Positions 34,476 through 42,789 of a stretch of DNA of 64,000 bases are shown piece by piece (the stretch's first letter is position 1; each line of letters starts with the position of its first letter). The DNA is from JAFASC01 sp036265935. Its GTDB lineage: Bacteria > Pseudomonadota > Alphaproteobacteria > Rhizobiales > Beijerinckiaceae. Under the pieces are notes generated by a model, which searched no databases, was not told the origin of the DNA, and saw only the letters and a list, made by a program, of their open reading frames with translations. Made by a program: the position numbers and the translations under genes. The stretch covers positions 1 through 64,000 of the forward strand of contig DATAOB010000076.1 of the NCBI GenBank assembly GCA_036265935.1, given 5' to 3'.

Positions 34476-35761
34476 GCGGCGATCTCGGCCTGCAAATCTT
34501 TGCTAGCCGCTTTAAACTCTTGATCCCATTCGGCGCGAACGATCGCCTCAGTTTCGGTCATGACATGCGATTGCGCAATCTCTCGCAATCTGCCGGCCGG
34601 CAGCAAGCGCGCGAGCGCCCAGACCGCGATGCCCCGCACCAGCGGAGATTCATGTGTAAGTTTCTCCTGAGCGATGCACGCAAGCTCGGGATCGCCGGAA
34701 TTGCCGATCGCGATCAGCACATTGCGCAGAAAACGCGCATGGCCGATGCGTTTGATCGGAGAGCCGGAGAAGAATGCGCGGAAGGTCGGATCGTCCAGCG
34801 ACGCGAGCATCGCAAGCCGCGGCGCGACGAGATCGTCGCGTGCCTGCAATTTCGCTTCACGCGCAGTTGCGGCGAATTTGTTCCACGGACAGACCGCGAG
34901 GCAATCGTCGCAGCCATAGATGCGATTGCCGATGCCCGGACGGAACTCGCGCGGAATCTGACCGCGATGCTCGATCGTCAGATAAGAGATGCAGCGCCGC
35001 GCATCGAGCCGATAGGGTGCGGGGAAAGCTTGCGTCGGGCAGATATCGAGACAAGCGCGGCAGGTGCCGCAATGATCCTCTTCCGGTAGCTCGGCATCGA
35101 GGTCGAGCGTGGTAAAGATCGCACCGAGAAACAGCCAGGAGCCGAACTCGCGCGATACCAGATTGGTGTGCTTGCCCTGCCAGCCGATCCCCGCCGCGGC
35201 GGCGAGCGGCTTCTCCATCACCGGCGCGGTGTCGACGAACACTTTTACGTCCGCATCGGGCACGCCGCCGCGTTTCGCTTCGCTCACCAGCCAGGACGCC
35301 AGCTGTTTCAGCTTGCCTTTGATCAGATCGTGATAGTCGCGATGACGGGCGTAAACGGAAATGTTGCCGGCGCTTTTGTCGTCAATCGCGGCGAGCGGGT
35401 CGCTCTCCGGCCCATAATTCATACCGAGCATGACGATTGCGCGCACATCCGGCCAGAGCTCGCGTGGTTTCGCGCGGCGCGGCGCGTTCGCGACCATCCA
35501 ATCCATGTCGCCGTGCGCCCCTTCGCTGAGCCACACAGCGAGCCGCTCCGGCACTTGCGGGATCGCATCGGGTGCCGCGACACGGCAGAGATCGAAGCCG
35601 AGCTCGCGCGCCTTTGTCGCGAGCCGCGCCTTCAGAAGTCGAGGTCCGCGTAGACCGGAGCCGGCGTGAAGCCCGGCAGGCGATCGGCGAGCAGCGGCCG
35701 GAATCCCGGGCGCGACTTCATCCGCTGGTACCAGTGCTTCGCCGCCTCGTCCTAGTCCCAT
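34472..35761 (-). CDS. queG: epoxyqueuosine reductase QueG
   Basis: Cobalamin and iron-sulfur enzyme making queuosine in tRNA from epoxyqueuosine. Two [4Fe-4S] motifs are present: CGTCRACLDICP (CxxCxxCxxxCP) and CDDCLAVCP with its partner cysteines. VFVDTAPVMEKPLAAAAGIG contains the catalytic Asp. A C-terminal HEAT-like region follows. Conserved sequence begins only at about 35635 (KARLATKARELGFDLCRVAA). No ATG, GTG or TTG is close to that point: an in-frame CTG at 35635 overlaps the GST stop. The nearest ATG is 35761, used here, which adds about 42 unconserved residues overlapping the GST tail. QueG needs cobalamin, fitting the cob genes nearby. Confidence 0.9.
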   Translation of the reverse strand: MGLGRGGEALVPADEVAPGIPAAARRSPAGLHAGSGLRGPRLLKARLATKARELGFDLCRVAAPDAIPQVPERLAVWLSEGAHGDMDWMVANAPRRAKPRELWPDVRAIVMLGMNYGPESDPLAAIDDKSAGNISVYARHRDYHDLIKGKLKQLASWLVSEAKRGGVPDADVKVFVDTAPVMEKPLAAAAGIGWQGKHTNLVSREFGSWLFLGAIFTTLDLDAELPEEDHCGTCRACLDICPTQAFPAPYRLDARRCISYLTIEHRGQIPREFRPGIGNRIYGCDDCLAVCPWNKFAATAREAKLQARDDLVAPRLAMLASLDDPTFRAFFSGSPIKRIGHARFLRNVLIAIGNSGDPELACIAQEKLTHESPLVRGIAVWALARLLPAGRLREIAQSHVMTETEAIVRAEWDQEFKAASKDLQAEIAA

Positions 35762-36324
35762 GGCACGTCGCCCAAGAAATCCAGGCAAGAGACATGCGCC
35801 GCCGCCGCCAAGTCCACATAAGTCATGCGCTCGCCGGCGAGCCAGTTCCGCCGCCCGACCAAGTAGCCGATATAGCGCAAATGATAGCGGATATTGGCAC
35901 GCGCGGCGCGGACAAGGTTCATGTCGGGGGCGCCGCCGCCGCGGTCGGCCGGCAGAAAGCGTTTGTAGATTTTCTCGGTGACCGACCAGTCCGACACTTC
36001 GGCGAAGAATTTTTGATTGAACCAGTCAAGGAGCCTGCGCACCTCGATCCGCGCGCTCCGCTCTGCGGGCAAAAGGCGGCGCTCGTCGAGAGCCGCGCCC
36101 GCGCTCTCATCGAGATATTCGGCAATGAGGCCGGCGCCGGGCACCACAAGCCCGTCATCCTCGACCAGAACCGGCGTGCGGCCGGCGGGGTCGAGCGCCA
36201 GGAATTCGGTGCGCCGCTCGTGGACGCGCTCCTCGACCAGCGCCGGCTCGATGCCGTACTCGGCCAAAGCCAGACGGATGAAGCGCGAATGCGGATCGAG
36301 CGGATGGTGATAGAGAAGCGGCAT
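35632..36324 (-). pseudogene. glutathione S-transferase with internal amber codon
   Basis: GST of about 230 residues. The N-terminal thioredoxin-like domain is MPLLYHHPLDPHSRFIRLAL with GRTPVLVEDDGLVVPGAGLI, and the C-terminal helical domain includes MTYVDLAAAAHVSCLDFLGD. Reading ends at TAG (35752-35754) after DVPWD. The same frame then continues with convincing GST sequence, DEAAKHWYQRMKSRPGFRPL and LADRLPGFTPAPVYADLDF, to TGA at 35632. A GAG-to-TAG change would explain it. The truncated product lacks the last 40 residues. Either a real nonsense mutation or a base-call error. ATG at 36324 is chosen over upstream ones because homology begins there. Confidence 0.75.
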
Positions 36325-36395
36325 TCGAGTCCGGTTCGGCTCGGCATGGTGCCGGCCGAGGGCTCGGCCGAATCTTTTCACGCGGGAGGCATGTC

Positions 36396-37547
36396 ATAGG
36401 GGCGCATCCGACCTCCGACAAGCTCAGCTTTGCCGCAGGCGGGCAGGGCGGACCGACGCTGGAGCCGCTCGATTTCGCCGACCTCAGCGGTTTTGCCGAC
36501 GACGATCCGGCGGACGCGTTCGCCGCCTTCCGGCGCTCGGCCGAAGCGCTCCGCGGCGGCGCGACGCCGCTGCGGATGGGCGTTGCCGCCGACGCGGCGC
36601 TGCTCAGGGCGGCTGACACAGCGCTTCGGATCGCCGAGCCTTTTTCCGGTGACGCGGCGCGGGCGTTCTTTACCGCGCATTTCCGGCCGCATCGGATTGT
36701 CGGCGGCCCCGCTTTCTTCACCGGCTATTTCGAGCCGGCGGTCGAGGGCTCATTGACGCAATCGGCCGATTTCGCGGCGCCGATCCTGTCGCGGCCGGCC
36801 GATCTCGTGACGCTCACCGTCGATGAGGCGCTGTCCGGCCCGGACGGCCCGCTGCAAGCGGCGCTGCGGGCGGCGGACGGCAACCTCATGCCCTGTCCGG
36901 CTCGCGCCGCGATTGAAACCAGCGCGCTGGCCGGGCGCGCCGAGCCGATCGTCTGGCTGCGCGATCCGGTGGAGGTGTTCATCATCCAGGTGCAGGGCTC
37001 CGCAAGGGTGCGGCTGCCGGACGGCCGCATGCTCCGCCTGTCCTATGCCGGGCGGAACGGCTGGCCGTATACGTCGGTCGGCCGCATTCTCGTCGAGGAG
37101 GCGCATATCCCGGCGGCGGAAATGTCGCTCTCACGGCTGAAGCAGTGGATTCGCGACAACGGGCAGGACATCGGCCAGGCCGGCCGCGCGCTGATGCAGC
37201 GCAACCGGTCTTACGTGTTCTTCCAGGCCGAGGAGCTTGCCGCCGACGCTCCCGGTCCGACCGGCGGCCAGGGCGTGAGCCTGACACCCTGGCGCTCGCT
37301 CGCCATCGACCGCTCGCTTTGGTCTTACGGCCTGCCGTTCTGGATCGACGCCGACCTGCCCTGGCATCAGCCGACGCCGACACCGTTCCGGCGGCTGATG
37401 ATCGCGCAGGATACGGGGACAGCAATCGTCGGCGCGAAGCGCGCTGATATTTTTGTCGGCTCGGGCGAACTCGCCGGACGGATCGCCGGCGATTTCCGCC
37501 ACACTGGCGAGATGATCGTGCTGTTGCCGTTGGCAGATGCGCCGTGA
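36396..37547 (+). CDS. mltA: membrane-bound lytic murein transglycosylase MltA, 5' end unclear
   Basis: Cleaves peptidoglycan with 1,6-anhydro-muropeptide formation. The MltA domain is seen in FFTGYFEPAVEGSLTQSADF, VFIIQVQGSARVRLPDGRML, LSYAGRNGWPYTSVGRILVE and MQRNRSYVFF. The C-terminal 3D domain has AIDRSLWSYGLPFWIDADLP, RLMIAQDTGTAIVGAKRADI and FVGSGE. The first canonical start in frame is ATG 36576, but family-like sequence (GPTLEPLDFADLSGFADDDP, FAAFRRSAEALRGG) is open from about 36396. An out-of-frame ATG at 36391 is followed at once by a stop (ATG TCA TAG). One missing base there would restore a full-length protein. The stop overlaps the Smr gene by 4 bases. Confidence 0.88.
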   Translation: MGAHPTSDKLSFAAGGQGGPTLEPLDFADLSGFADDDPADAFAAFRRSAEALRGGATPLRMGVAADAALLRAADTALRIAEPFSGDAARAFFTAHFRPHRIVGGPAFFTGYFEPAVEGSLTQSADFAAPILSRPADLVTLTVDEALSGPDGPLQAALRAADGNLMPCPARAAIETSALAGRAEPIVWLRDPVEVFIIQVQGSARVRLPDGRMLRLSYAGRNGWPYTSVGRILVEEAHIPAAEMSLSRLKQWIRDNGQDIGQAGRALMQRNRSYVFFQAEELAADAPGPTGGQGVSLTPWRSLAIDRSLWSYGLPFWIDADLPWHQPTPTPFRRLMIAQDTGTAIVGAKRADIFVGSGELAGRIAGDFRHTGEMIVLLPLADAP

Positions 37548-38098
37548 AAGAGAAGATGAAGCCGCGCTCCGGGGCGCGCCGGCTTTCGGCCGCGGAGGTA
37601 CGGCTGTGGCGAAGCGTCACGCAAAGCGTGGTGCGGCGGGCCGGGGCAGGGGTGCTGCCCGAGGTCGCGGAAGAAGCGATTATCGCCGCGCGGGAAATTC
37701 CGCAGGTAGCGCAGCCCATCGAACAGGTCGCGAAGACACTCGCGCCGCCGCCGCTCGCGCCTTTGGAGACGCGACTGCGGCAACGTCTGGCGCGAGGCCG
37801 CCTCGCGCCGGAGGACACGCTCGACCTCCACGGATACCGCCAGGACGAAGCGCATCGCGTCTTGCGCAATTTCCTGACCCGCGCCCAGGCGCGTGGCGTG
37901 AAGCTCGTGCTCGTCGTCACTGGAAAGGGCCGCAGCCCATCCGAGCCCGGCGTGCTTCGCCGTGCCGTACCGATGTGGCTCGAAGCCGCCGACTTGCGCC
38001 CGGTCGTCATCGGCTTCGGCGAGGCGAGCGCGACGCATGGCGGCTCCGGCGCGCTTTACGTGCGGCTGCGGCGCAAGGAGCGGAAAAGCGGCAGCTGA
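37544..38098 (+). CDS. Smr domain protein (MutS2 C-terminal-like), 184 aa
   Basis: Single Smr domain at the C-terminus: DTLDLHGYRQDEAHRVLRNF (LDLHG motif), KLVLVVTGKGRSPSEPGVLR (TGKG motif) and ASATHGGSGALYVRLRR. Free-standing Smr proteins are nucleases or RNA-binding factors. The N-terminal 90 residues are basic and unstructured looking. The GTG start overlaps the mltA stop; mltA-smr is a usual pair in Hyphomicrobiales. Confidence 0.92.
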   Translation: MKEKMKPRSGARRLSAAEVRLWRSVTQSVVRRAGAGVLPEVAEEAIIAAREIPQVAQPIEQVAKTLAPPPLAPLETRLRQRLARGRLAPEDTLDLHGYRQDEAHRVLRNFLTRAQARGVKLVLVVTGKGRSPSEPGVLRRAVPMWLEAADLRPVVIGFGEASATHGGSGALYVRLRRKERKSGS

Positions 38099-38120
38099 GG
38101 CAATTTTTTCGTACTTACAA

Positions 38121-38192
38121 AAAAGTATCCGCGTAATTTCCGTCCATCGTGCGAGTCGACAAGAGAAAAAGAGATATGCCCAAACGACCTGA
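38121..38192 (+). pseudogene. BrnT toxin remnant (last ~23 codons)
   Basis: Only the C-terminal end of a BrnT-type ribonuclease toxin is left: SIRVISVHRASRQEKKRYAQ, which matches the usual end of BrnT (RVISxRxASRxEKxxY). It begins about 22 bases after the smr stop with no room for the N-terminal 65-70 residues. The end overlaps the brnA start in another frame, as in intact brnTA operons. Confidence 0.65.
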
Positions 38193-38462
38193 TCCAGGCC
38201 TGATCGACGAACAAATCCAGAGTGGACCGAAGCGGATTTCGCTCGCGCCCGTCCCGCACGCGAAGTCCTATCTCCTGCGCTGTACAACGCGCTTACAAAA
38301 AAGCTCCGCGGCCAACGCGGTCCGCAGAAGGGGCCGACCAAGGTGGCGATAACGCTCCGGCTCGATAGGGACGTCGTTGATCGATTCAAGGCGGCCGGAC
38401 CTGGATGGCAAACCAGAATGAACGAAGCGCTCGGGCGAGCGGCCAAACGCCAAACAAGATAA
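38176..38462 (+). pseudogene. brnA: BrnA antitoxin with single-base frameshift
   Basis: The ATG at 38176 reads MPKRPDPGLIDEQ. One A is missing from the AAA run at 38213-38215, and the correct frame then continues PEWTEADFARARPAREVLSP, ALYNALTKKLRGQRGPQKGP, TKVAITLRLDRDVVDRFKAA and GPGWQTRMNEALGRAAKRQT to TAA. These are the linker and ribbon-helix-helix DNA-binding domain of BrnA. As sequenced, translation leaves the real frame after 13 codons. Loss of the toxin would remove selection for the antitoxin. Confidence 0.72.
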
Positions 38463-38539
38463 CCTGCGGGTCGCTCCCGCTTGACGCAGCCGCACCCGCG
38501 GTGCGAACAGCACGCTACTCCACCAACATCGGAACAAAC

Positions 38540-39544
38540 ATGCCCGCCGCAACTTACGACGTGCTTGGGATCGGCAACGCCATCGTCGACATCATCGCCC
38601 ATGCGGACGATGACGTGCTCGTCGCGCACAATCTGCACAAGGGCTCGATGCAGCTCGTCGACGAGGCGCGCGTCGAGAGCCTGCAGGCGGCCGGCGGCAA
38701 GCCGACATTCGTGTCAGGAGGTTCGGCAGCAAACACCACCGTTGGTCTGGCGCGGCTCGGCTGCCGCAGCGCTTTCATCGGCAAGGTGAAAGCCGATCCG
38801 GCGGGCGACGCCTTCACGCACGATATCCGCGCCGCCGGCGTGCATTTCGCGACGCCTCCCGCGCGCGACGGCGCCGCGACGGCGCGCTGCCTCATCTTCG
38901 TCACGCCCGACGGCCAGCGCACGATGAACACTTATCTCGGCGCGTCGCAGGCGCTCTATGAGAGCGACGTCGATGCAAAGCTCGTGACCGGCTCAAGGAT
39001 CATTTATCTCGAAGGCTATCTCTGGGATCCGCCGCACGCGAAGCGGGCTTTCCTGCGTGCTGCGAAACTCGCGCATGAGGCCGGACGCAAGGTGGCGCTA
39101 AGTTTATCCGACTCGTTTTGCGTCGATCGCTATCGCGACGAATTCATCGATCTCATGCGCAGCCGCACGGTCGATATCGTCTTCTGCAATCAGAGCGAGT
39201 TGCATTCGTTGTACGAGACCGCCGATCTCGAAACCGCGATCGAGGCGCTGCAGAGGGAGGGCGTCCTCGCCGTCGTCACGCGTTCGGAGGAAGGGTGTGT
39301 CATCGTCGGCAACGACGGGACGCGCGCGGTGCCTGCCGCGCCGATCGACAATCTTGTCGACACGACCGGCGCCGGCGACCTCTTTGCCGCCGGCTTCCTG
39401 GCCGGCCTCGTGCGCGGCCGCGATCACGAGACCTGCGCGCGTCTCGGCGCGCTGGCGGCGGCTGAGGTCATCCAGCATATCGGCGCGCGCCCCGTCGCCG
39501 ACCTCAGAGAGCTTGCCGCGAAAAGCGGATTGGCGCTGTCCTGA
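38540..39544 (+). CDS. adenosine kinase (PfkB family), 334 aa
   Basis: Ribokinase-fold sugar/nucleoside kinase. The N-terminus MPAATYDVLGIGNAIVDIIA and GGKPTFVSGGSAANTTVGLA are typical of the alphaproteobacterial adenosine kinase group. The ATP/anion-hole motif is NLVDTTGAGDLFAAGFLAGL, with the catalytic Asp in GAGD. The ATG at 38540 is chosen over an in-frame start 135 bases upstream that runs through the broken BrnA gene. Full length. Confidence 0.9.
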   Translation: MPAATYDVLGIGNAIVDIIAHADDDVLVAHNLHKGSMQLVDEARVESLQAAGGKPTFVSGGSAANTTVGLARLGCRSAFIGKVKADPAGDAFTHDIRAAGVHFATPPARDGAATARCLIFVTPDGQRTMNTYLGASQALYESDVDAKLVTGSRIIYLEGYLWDPPHAKRAFLRAAKLAHEAGRKVALSLSDSFCVDRYRDEFIDLMRSRTVDIVFCNQSELHSLYETADLETAIEALQREGVLAVVTRSEEGCVIVGNDGTRAVPAAPIDNLVDTTGAGDLFAAGFLAGLVRGRDHETCARLGALAAAEVIQHIGARPVADLRELAAKSGLALS

Positions 39545-39660
39545 CCGGGCCGGACGCCGACACGAAAGCAATTCACAAGTAATGTGGCCCCGAGCTGCAT
39601 TGCTCGTTGAACAGCGGCGCCGCTTTCGGAATATTGAGCAGGCTCTAATCGGGGGCTCAC

Positions 39661-40162
39661 ATGAATCTGACCCTGAACACGTTTCTTTTGATCTGGCGAT
39701 CGTCGCGCTCATTTTGGATTGGGCTTCGTGCTCGTGCCGGGACTCATGTTCTCGATTTACGGGATCACATCGGCGCCGGCATCTTTCCTCGGGTTCCGGC
39801 TGTTCGGCTCGGCGTTGATCGCGATCGGCGTCCTCACTTGGTTCCTCAAAGACAGCGCCAATTGGGAAGCGCTACTCGCTTTGCTGCTCAGCGTGGCGAT
39901 CGGCAATGTCGTCGGCTTGCTGCTCGTCTTCTTCGCGACCATCAATGGCACGCTCAGCGCGATGGGCTGGACGGCGGTCTTGGTCTACCTGCTTCTCTTG
40001 GCCGGTGAAGGCTATTTTCTGTCGCGCGGGGCCCCGAGGCGACGCTGGAGCGCGGCAGGTATTAGCTCAGGCCGGCCTGCAACATCCCTGCTGACTGGGC
40101 TTTGCCGATCGACGCGGCTAAACCAGTGCTGCGAGCGTGCAAGGATCAAACCTTGCGCTTAA
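39661..40162 (+). pseudogene. small multi-pass membrane protein, two frameshifts near its start
   Basis: The ATG reads MNLTLNTFLLIW, then the coding frame slips to AIVALIL (from about 39693), then to LGFVLVPGLMFSIYGITS (from about 39716). It then stays open through LFGSALIAIGVLTWFLKDSA, GNVVGLLLVFFATINGTLSA and TAVLVYLLLLAGEGYF. Joined, this gives a four-helix membrane protein of about 125 residues like an uncharacterised family in rhizobia. Two bases seem to be missing within about 30. The C-terminal tail after about 40020 looks unconserved. An alternative is a shorter protein from TTG at 39719 lacking the first helix. Confidence 0.6.
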
Positions 40163-40165
40163 TAC

Positions 40166-41560
40166 CTACCCTGCCGGCCTGATGTTCTGATTGAGGCGGA
40201 AAAAATTCGTCGGATCGTACTTCCACTTCAAAGCCGCCAGTCTCGCGTAGTTCTCGCCGTAAGCAGCTTCGACGCGATCGCTTCCTTCCTCGCCGAGATT
40301 GTTGGCATAGACGCCGCCGGTCGAGAATGGCCGCATTGCCTCAAAGAGTTCGCGCACCCAGCGGATTTGTGCTTCGTCGTCGGCCGCATCATCCCAGATT
40401 GAGACCGGGAAGCAATCGTAAAGCGCGTTTCTGTTGGCGTACGGCGTTTCGGCTGTGGGCACCCGCGCGATGGCGCCGCCAACCTGCTGCAGGACAACCA
40501 GCGACTCGCGTGGCGCCGCCGCGTAATGCGCGAGCAAAACATCGATCGCCTGATCGGCGAGTTCGCGCATGAACTGCGCCTTCCAATAATAGCGGCGTCC
40601 GCGCGGAAAGAGACTGTCCCCTGCCGACTGAATTTGCAGATAGGGAACAGGGGCAATGTGGTCCTCGGACGGGACCCCGTATTGGCGCAGCGGCGCTAAT
40701 ACCCGCTCGCCGGCCTTGATGGAGCCGATATAGCAGGCTGACATACTGAAGAAACGCTCGCCCGTTGGCTCTGTGACGAGCGCCGCATCGAGGCTGAGTT
40801 CATCGGGCGCCTCGCTTGCAAACGCGTGATAAAAGCGCATCGCATCGCGCGCGCGGCCGTAGGGATGCAGCACCGAGCCGGCGAGCAGCAGCGGACCGAC
40901 CGGATGAAGCTTGTATTCGAATGTCGTGACGACGCCGAAATTGCCGCCGCCGCCGCGTATCGCCCAGAACAGGTCGGCATTCTCGACGGCGCTCGCTGTC
41001 AACACGCGCCCGTCTGCCGTGACGATTTCCACTGAAACGAGATTGTCGCAGGCGAGTCCATATTTGCGTCCGAGCTTACCGAAGCCGCCGCCGAGAGTCA
41101 GTCCGGATATGCCGGTGTCGGCGTTGACGCCGAGCGTCGTTGCCAGACCATGCGCCTGAGTGGCCGTGTCGAACTCGCCCAAATTCAAGCCGGCCTCGGC
41201 ACGCGCGAGGCGGCGAACCGGGTCGATCGCGATTTGCTTCATGCGCGAGAGATCGATCACCAGTCCGGCGTCGCAGGCTGAAGACCCGGCGATGTTGTGC
41301 CCGCCGGCGCGAACCGCGACGAGCAGGTTGTGTGAGCGGGCGAAAGTGACGGAGGCGACGACATCGTCCGCGCCGGCGCAATAAATCACCGCCGCCGGCC
41401 GCTTATCGACCATACCGTTCCAGACCCTACGCGCCTGGTCATAGGTGGGGTCGCCGGGCAGGACCAATTGTCCGCGAATGCCTTGCTTGAGCTCGCTGAC
41501 ATCCGGGCCGGGCAGCATCGGTTCGCTCGCTCGCGTCTTGGCTAGCCGGAGAGCGCTCAT
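40166..41560 (-). CDS. FAD-linked oxidase, berberine-bridge (BBE-like) family, 464 aa
   Basis: PCMH-type FAD oxidase. The FAD-binding domain has VRAGGHNIAGSSACDAGLVI, where the His after GG is the usual covalent flavin attachment, LTLGGGFGKLGRKYGLACDN, and FWAIRGGGGNFGVVTTFEY. The BBE C-terminal element is YDPTNFFRLNQNIRP. Members oxidise alcohols, sugars, alkaloids or aromatic compounds; the substrate cannot be told. It is divergent from the LysR-type regulator with a candidate operator between them, so it is probably that regulator's target. Confidence 0.9.
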   Translation of the reverse strand: MSALRLAKTRASEPMLPGPDVSELKQGIRGQLVLPGDPTYDQARRVWNGMVDKRPAAVIYCAGADDVVASVTFARSHNLLVAVRAGGHNIAGSSACDAGLVIDLSRMKQIAIDPVRRLARAEAGLNLGEFDTATQAHGLATTLGVNADTGISGLTLGGGFGKLGRKYGLACDNLVSVEIVTADGRVLTASAVENADLFWAIRGGGGNFGVVTTFEYKLHPVGPLLLAGSVLHPYGRARDAMRFYHAFASEAPDELSLDAALVTEPTGERFFSMSACYIGSIKAGERVLAPLRQYGVPSEDHIAPVPYLQIQSAGDSLFPRGRRYYWKAQFMRELADQAIDVLLAHYAAAPRESLVVLQQVGGAIARVPTAETPYANRNALYDCFPVSIWDDAADDEAQIRWVRELFEAMRPFSTGGVYANNLGEEGSDRVEAAYGENYARLAALKWKYDPTNFFRLNQNIRPAG

Positions 41561-41647
41561 GAGATTTGCCTTGTGACGTTATCTGCCCAAGCCGCAATGC
41601 TCTCATAGGCTCGCCAGAATGGGCAAAATCGAATATCTCAGTCGCTG

Positions 41648-41664
41648 GATGAACTGAATTCATC
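41648..41664. promoter_or_regulatory. candidate LysR-type operator
   Basis: GATGAA-CTGAA-TTCATC: a dyad with 6-base arms and the T-N11-A core (TGAA-N5-TTCA) expected for LysR-family regulators. It lies 12 bases before the regulator ATG and about 88 bases before the divergent oxidase gene, where autoregulation and divergent activation are usual. Confidence 0.55.
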
Positions 41665-41676
41665 TAGGTTGATCTG

Positions 41677-42585
41677 ATGAGAAAGCTGCCGCCGCTCGGC
41701 TCGCTCCGCGCCTTCGAAGCTGCCGCGAGGCGGATGAGCTTTCGCGAAGCCGCTAACGAGCTAGGCGTGACGCCGACGGCGATCAGTCATCAGATTCGAT
41801 TGCTCGAGGAGATATGCGGGCAGCCCTTGTTCCGGCGGCGGCCGCGACCGCTCGTGTTGACAAGCGCGGGCGAGCGGCTGTTTCCGGTCATCCGCAACGG
41901 CTTTGATGGCTTCGCCGCGGCGGTCGCATCGGCCTCCGCCAAAGCCGGCCAATCGCCATTAATGGTGACGAGTCCTAATGCATTTGCCAGCCGTTGGCTG
42001 GTGCCGCGTCTCCCGAAATGGCGCGAAGAGCACCCAAAAATTCCGCTGGAAATCATCGGCACGGATTCGGTCTTGGACCTGCGCGCCGGCAATGCCGATG
42101 TCGGGATCCGTTATGCGCGCAGGATGCCGGCCGATCTTTTCGCACAAGAGATTTTTCGCGACACGTTCTTTCCTGTATGTAGTCCGCAACTGCTTGCCAA
42201 ACGCGGTCGACCGATCGAACGCGCCGCGGATCTTTTAAAATATCCGCTCGTCCATTTCGATTGGACGAGCCACGATCGCGAAGCGCCGACTTGGGCGCGG
42301 TGGCTTTCGACTGCACGCTCTATCGATCCGTCAATCCCGGAAATCCACAAACCCTGGGACCTTAGCTTTCGCGAGGAGCTGCATGCGATCGATGCCGTCG
42401 CCGCAGGTCAAGGCATCGCGATTTGCAGCGATGTAGTGGTAAGCCGCGAGCTCGCGAGCGGTGCGCTCATCAAGGCGCACGAGCTTTCATTGCCGGGCTA
42501 CGGCTTTTATCTCGTGTCAGTGCCCGATCACCCGCGACGCAGCGACATCGAAGCTTTCTCCGCCTGGATGACCTCAATCGTGTGA
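41677..42585 (+). CDS. LysR family transcriptional regulator (GcvA-like), 302 aa
   Basis: The N-terminal winged helix is PPLGSLRAFEAAARRMSFRE, AANELGVTPTAISHQIRLLE and FRRRPRPLVLTSAGERLF. The C-terminal periplasmic-binding-like co-inducer domain includes PRLPKWREEHPKIPLEIIGT, DLRAGNADVGIRYAR, QGIAICSDVVVSRELASGAL and GYGFYLV. The LRAFEAAAR start and overall pattern place it in the GcvA/AmpR branch. Divergent from the FAD oxidase. Confidence 0.92.
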   Translation: MRKLPPLGSLRAFEAAARRMSFREAANELGVTPTAISHQIRLLEEICGQPLFRRRPRPLVLTSAGERLFPVIRNGFDGFAAAVASASAKAGQSPLMVTSPNAFASRWLVPRLPKWREEHPKIPLEIIGTDSVLDLRAGNADVGIRYARRMPADLFAQEIFRDTFFPVCSPQLLAKRGRPIERAADLLKYPLVHFDWTSHDREAPTWARWLSTARSIDPSIPEIHKPWDLSFREELHAIDAVAAGQGIAICSDVVVSRELASGALIKAHELSLPGYGFYLVSVPDHPRRSDIEAFSAWMTSIV

Positions 42586-42591
42586 CCGCAA

Positions 42592-42789
42592 TTACGCCGC
42601 CTGAAAAATTTCGGCTTCCAGCGCTTCGAGATCGATCAGCGGCGGGTGCAAGCGCTCCGCTGCCGGTGGAATTATCGCGACAACGTTCGTTTCCACCTCC
42701 GGCCGGCGGAGATCGAGCGCCAGCACGCGCGCCTCTTCGCGCAGCGCCTCGGCCTCGAAGCGCCGGAGCAGGGCGAGCAGGCTCGTCAC
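42592..42789 (-). CDS. hypothetical protein, 65 aa, coupled to the DUF2336 gene
   Basis: GTG start overlaps the stop of the upstream DUF2336 gene by 3 bases. The sequence is amphipathic and charged (MTSLLALLRRFEAEALREEA, then LDLRRPEVETNVVAII, ending IDLEALEAEIFQAA). No domain recognised. Ends 6 bases from the convergent LysR gene stop. The overlapping start and protein-like composition support a real gene, but it may be a chance frame. Confidence 0.45.
   Translation of the reverse strand: MTSLLALLRRFEAEALREEARVLALDLRRPEVETNVVAIIPPAAERLHPPLIDLEALEAEIFQAA

Noticed and set aside
35572..36399. 275-codon forward frame opposite the GST and the start of queG
   Set aside because: Antisense of GST coding sequence; no domain.
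38114..38303. 12-base direct repeat CTTACAAAAAAG as a possible attachment site
   Set aside because: Too short and A-rich, one copy lies inside brnA code, and no integrase or element lies between the copies.
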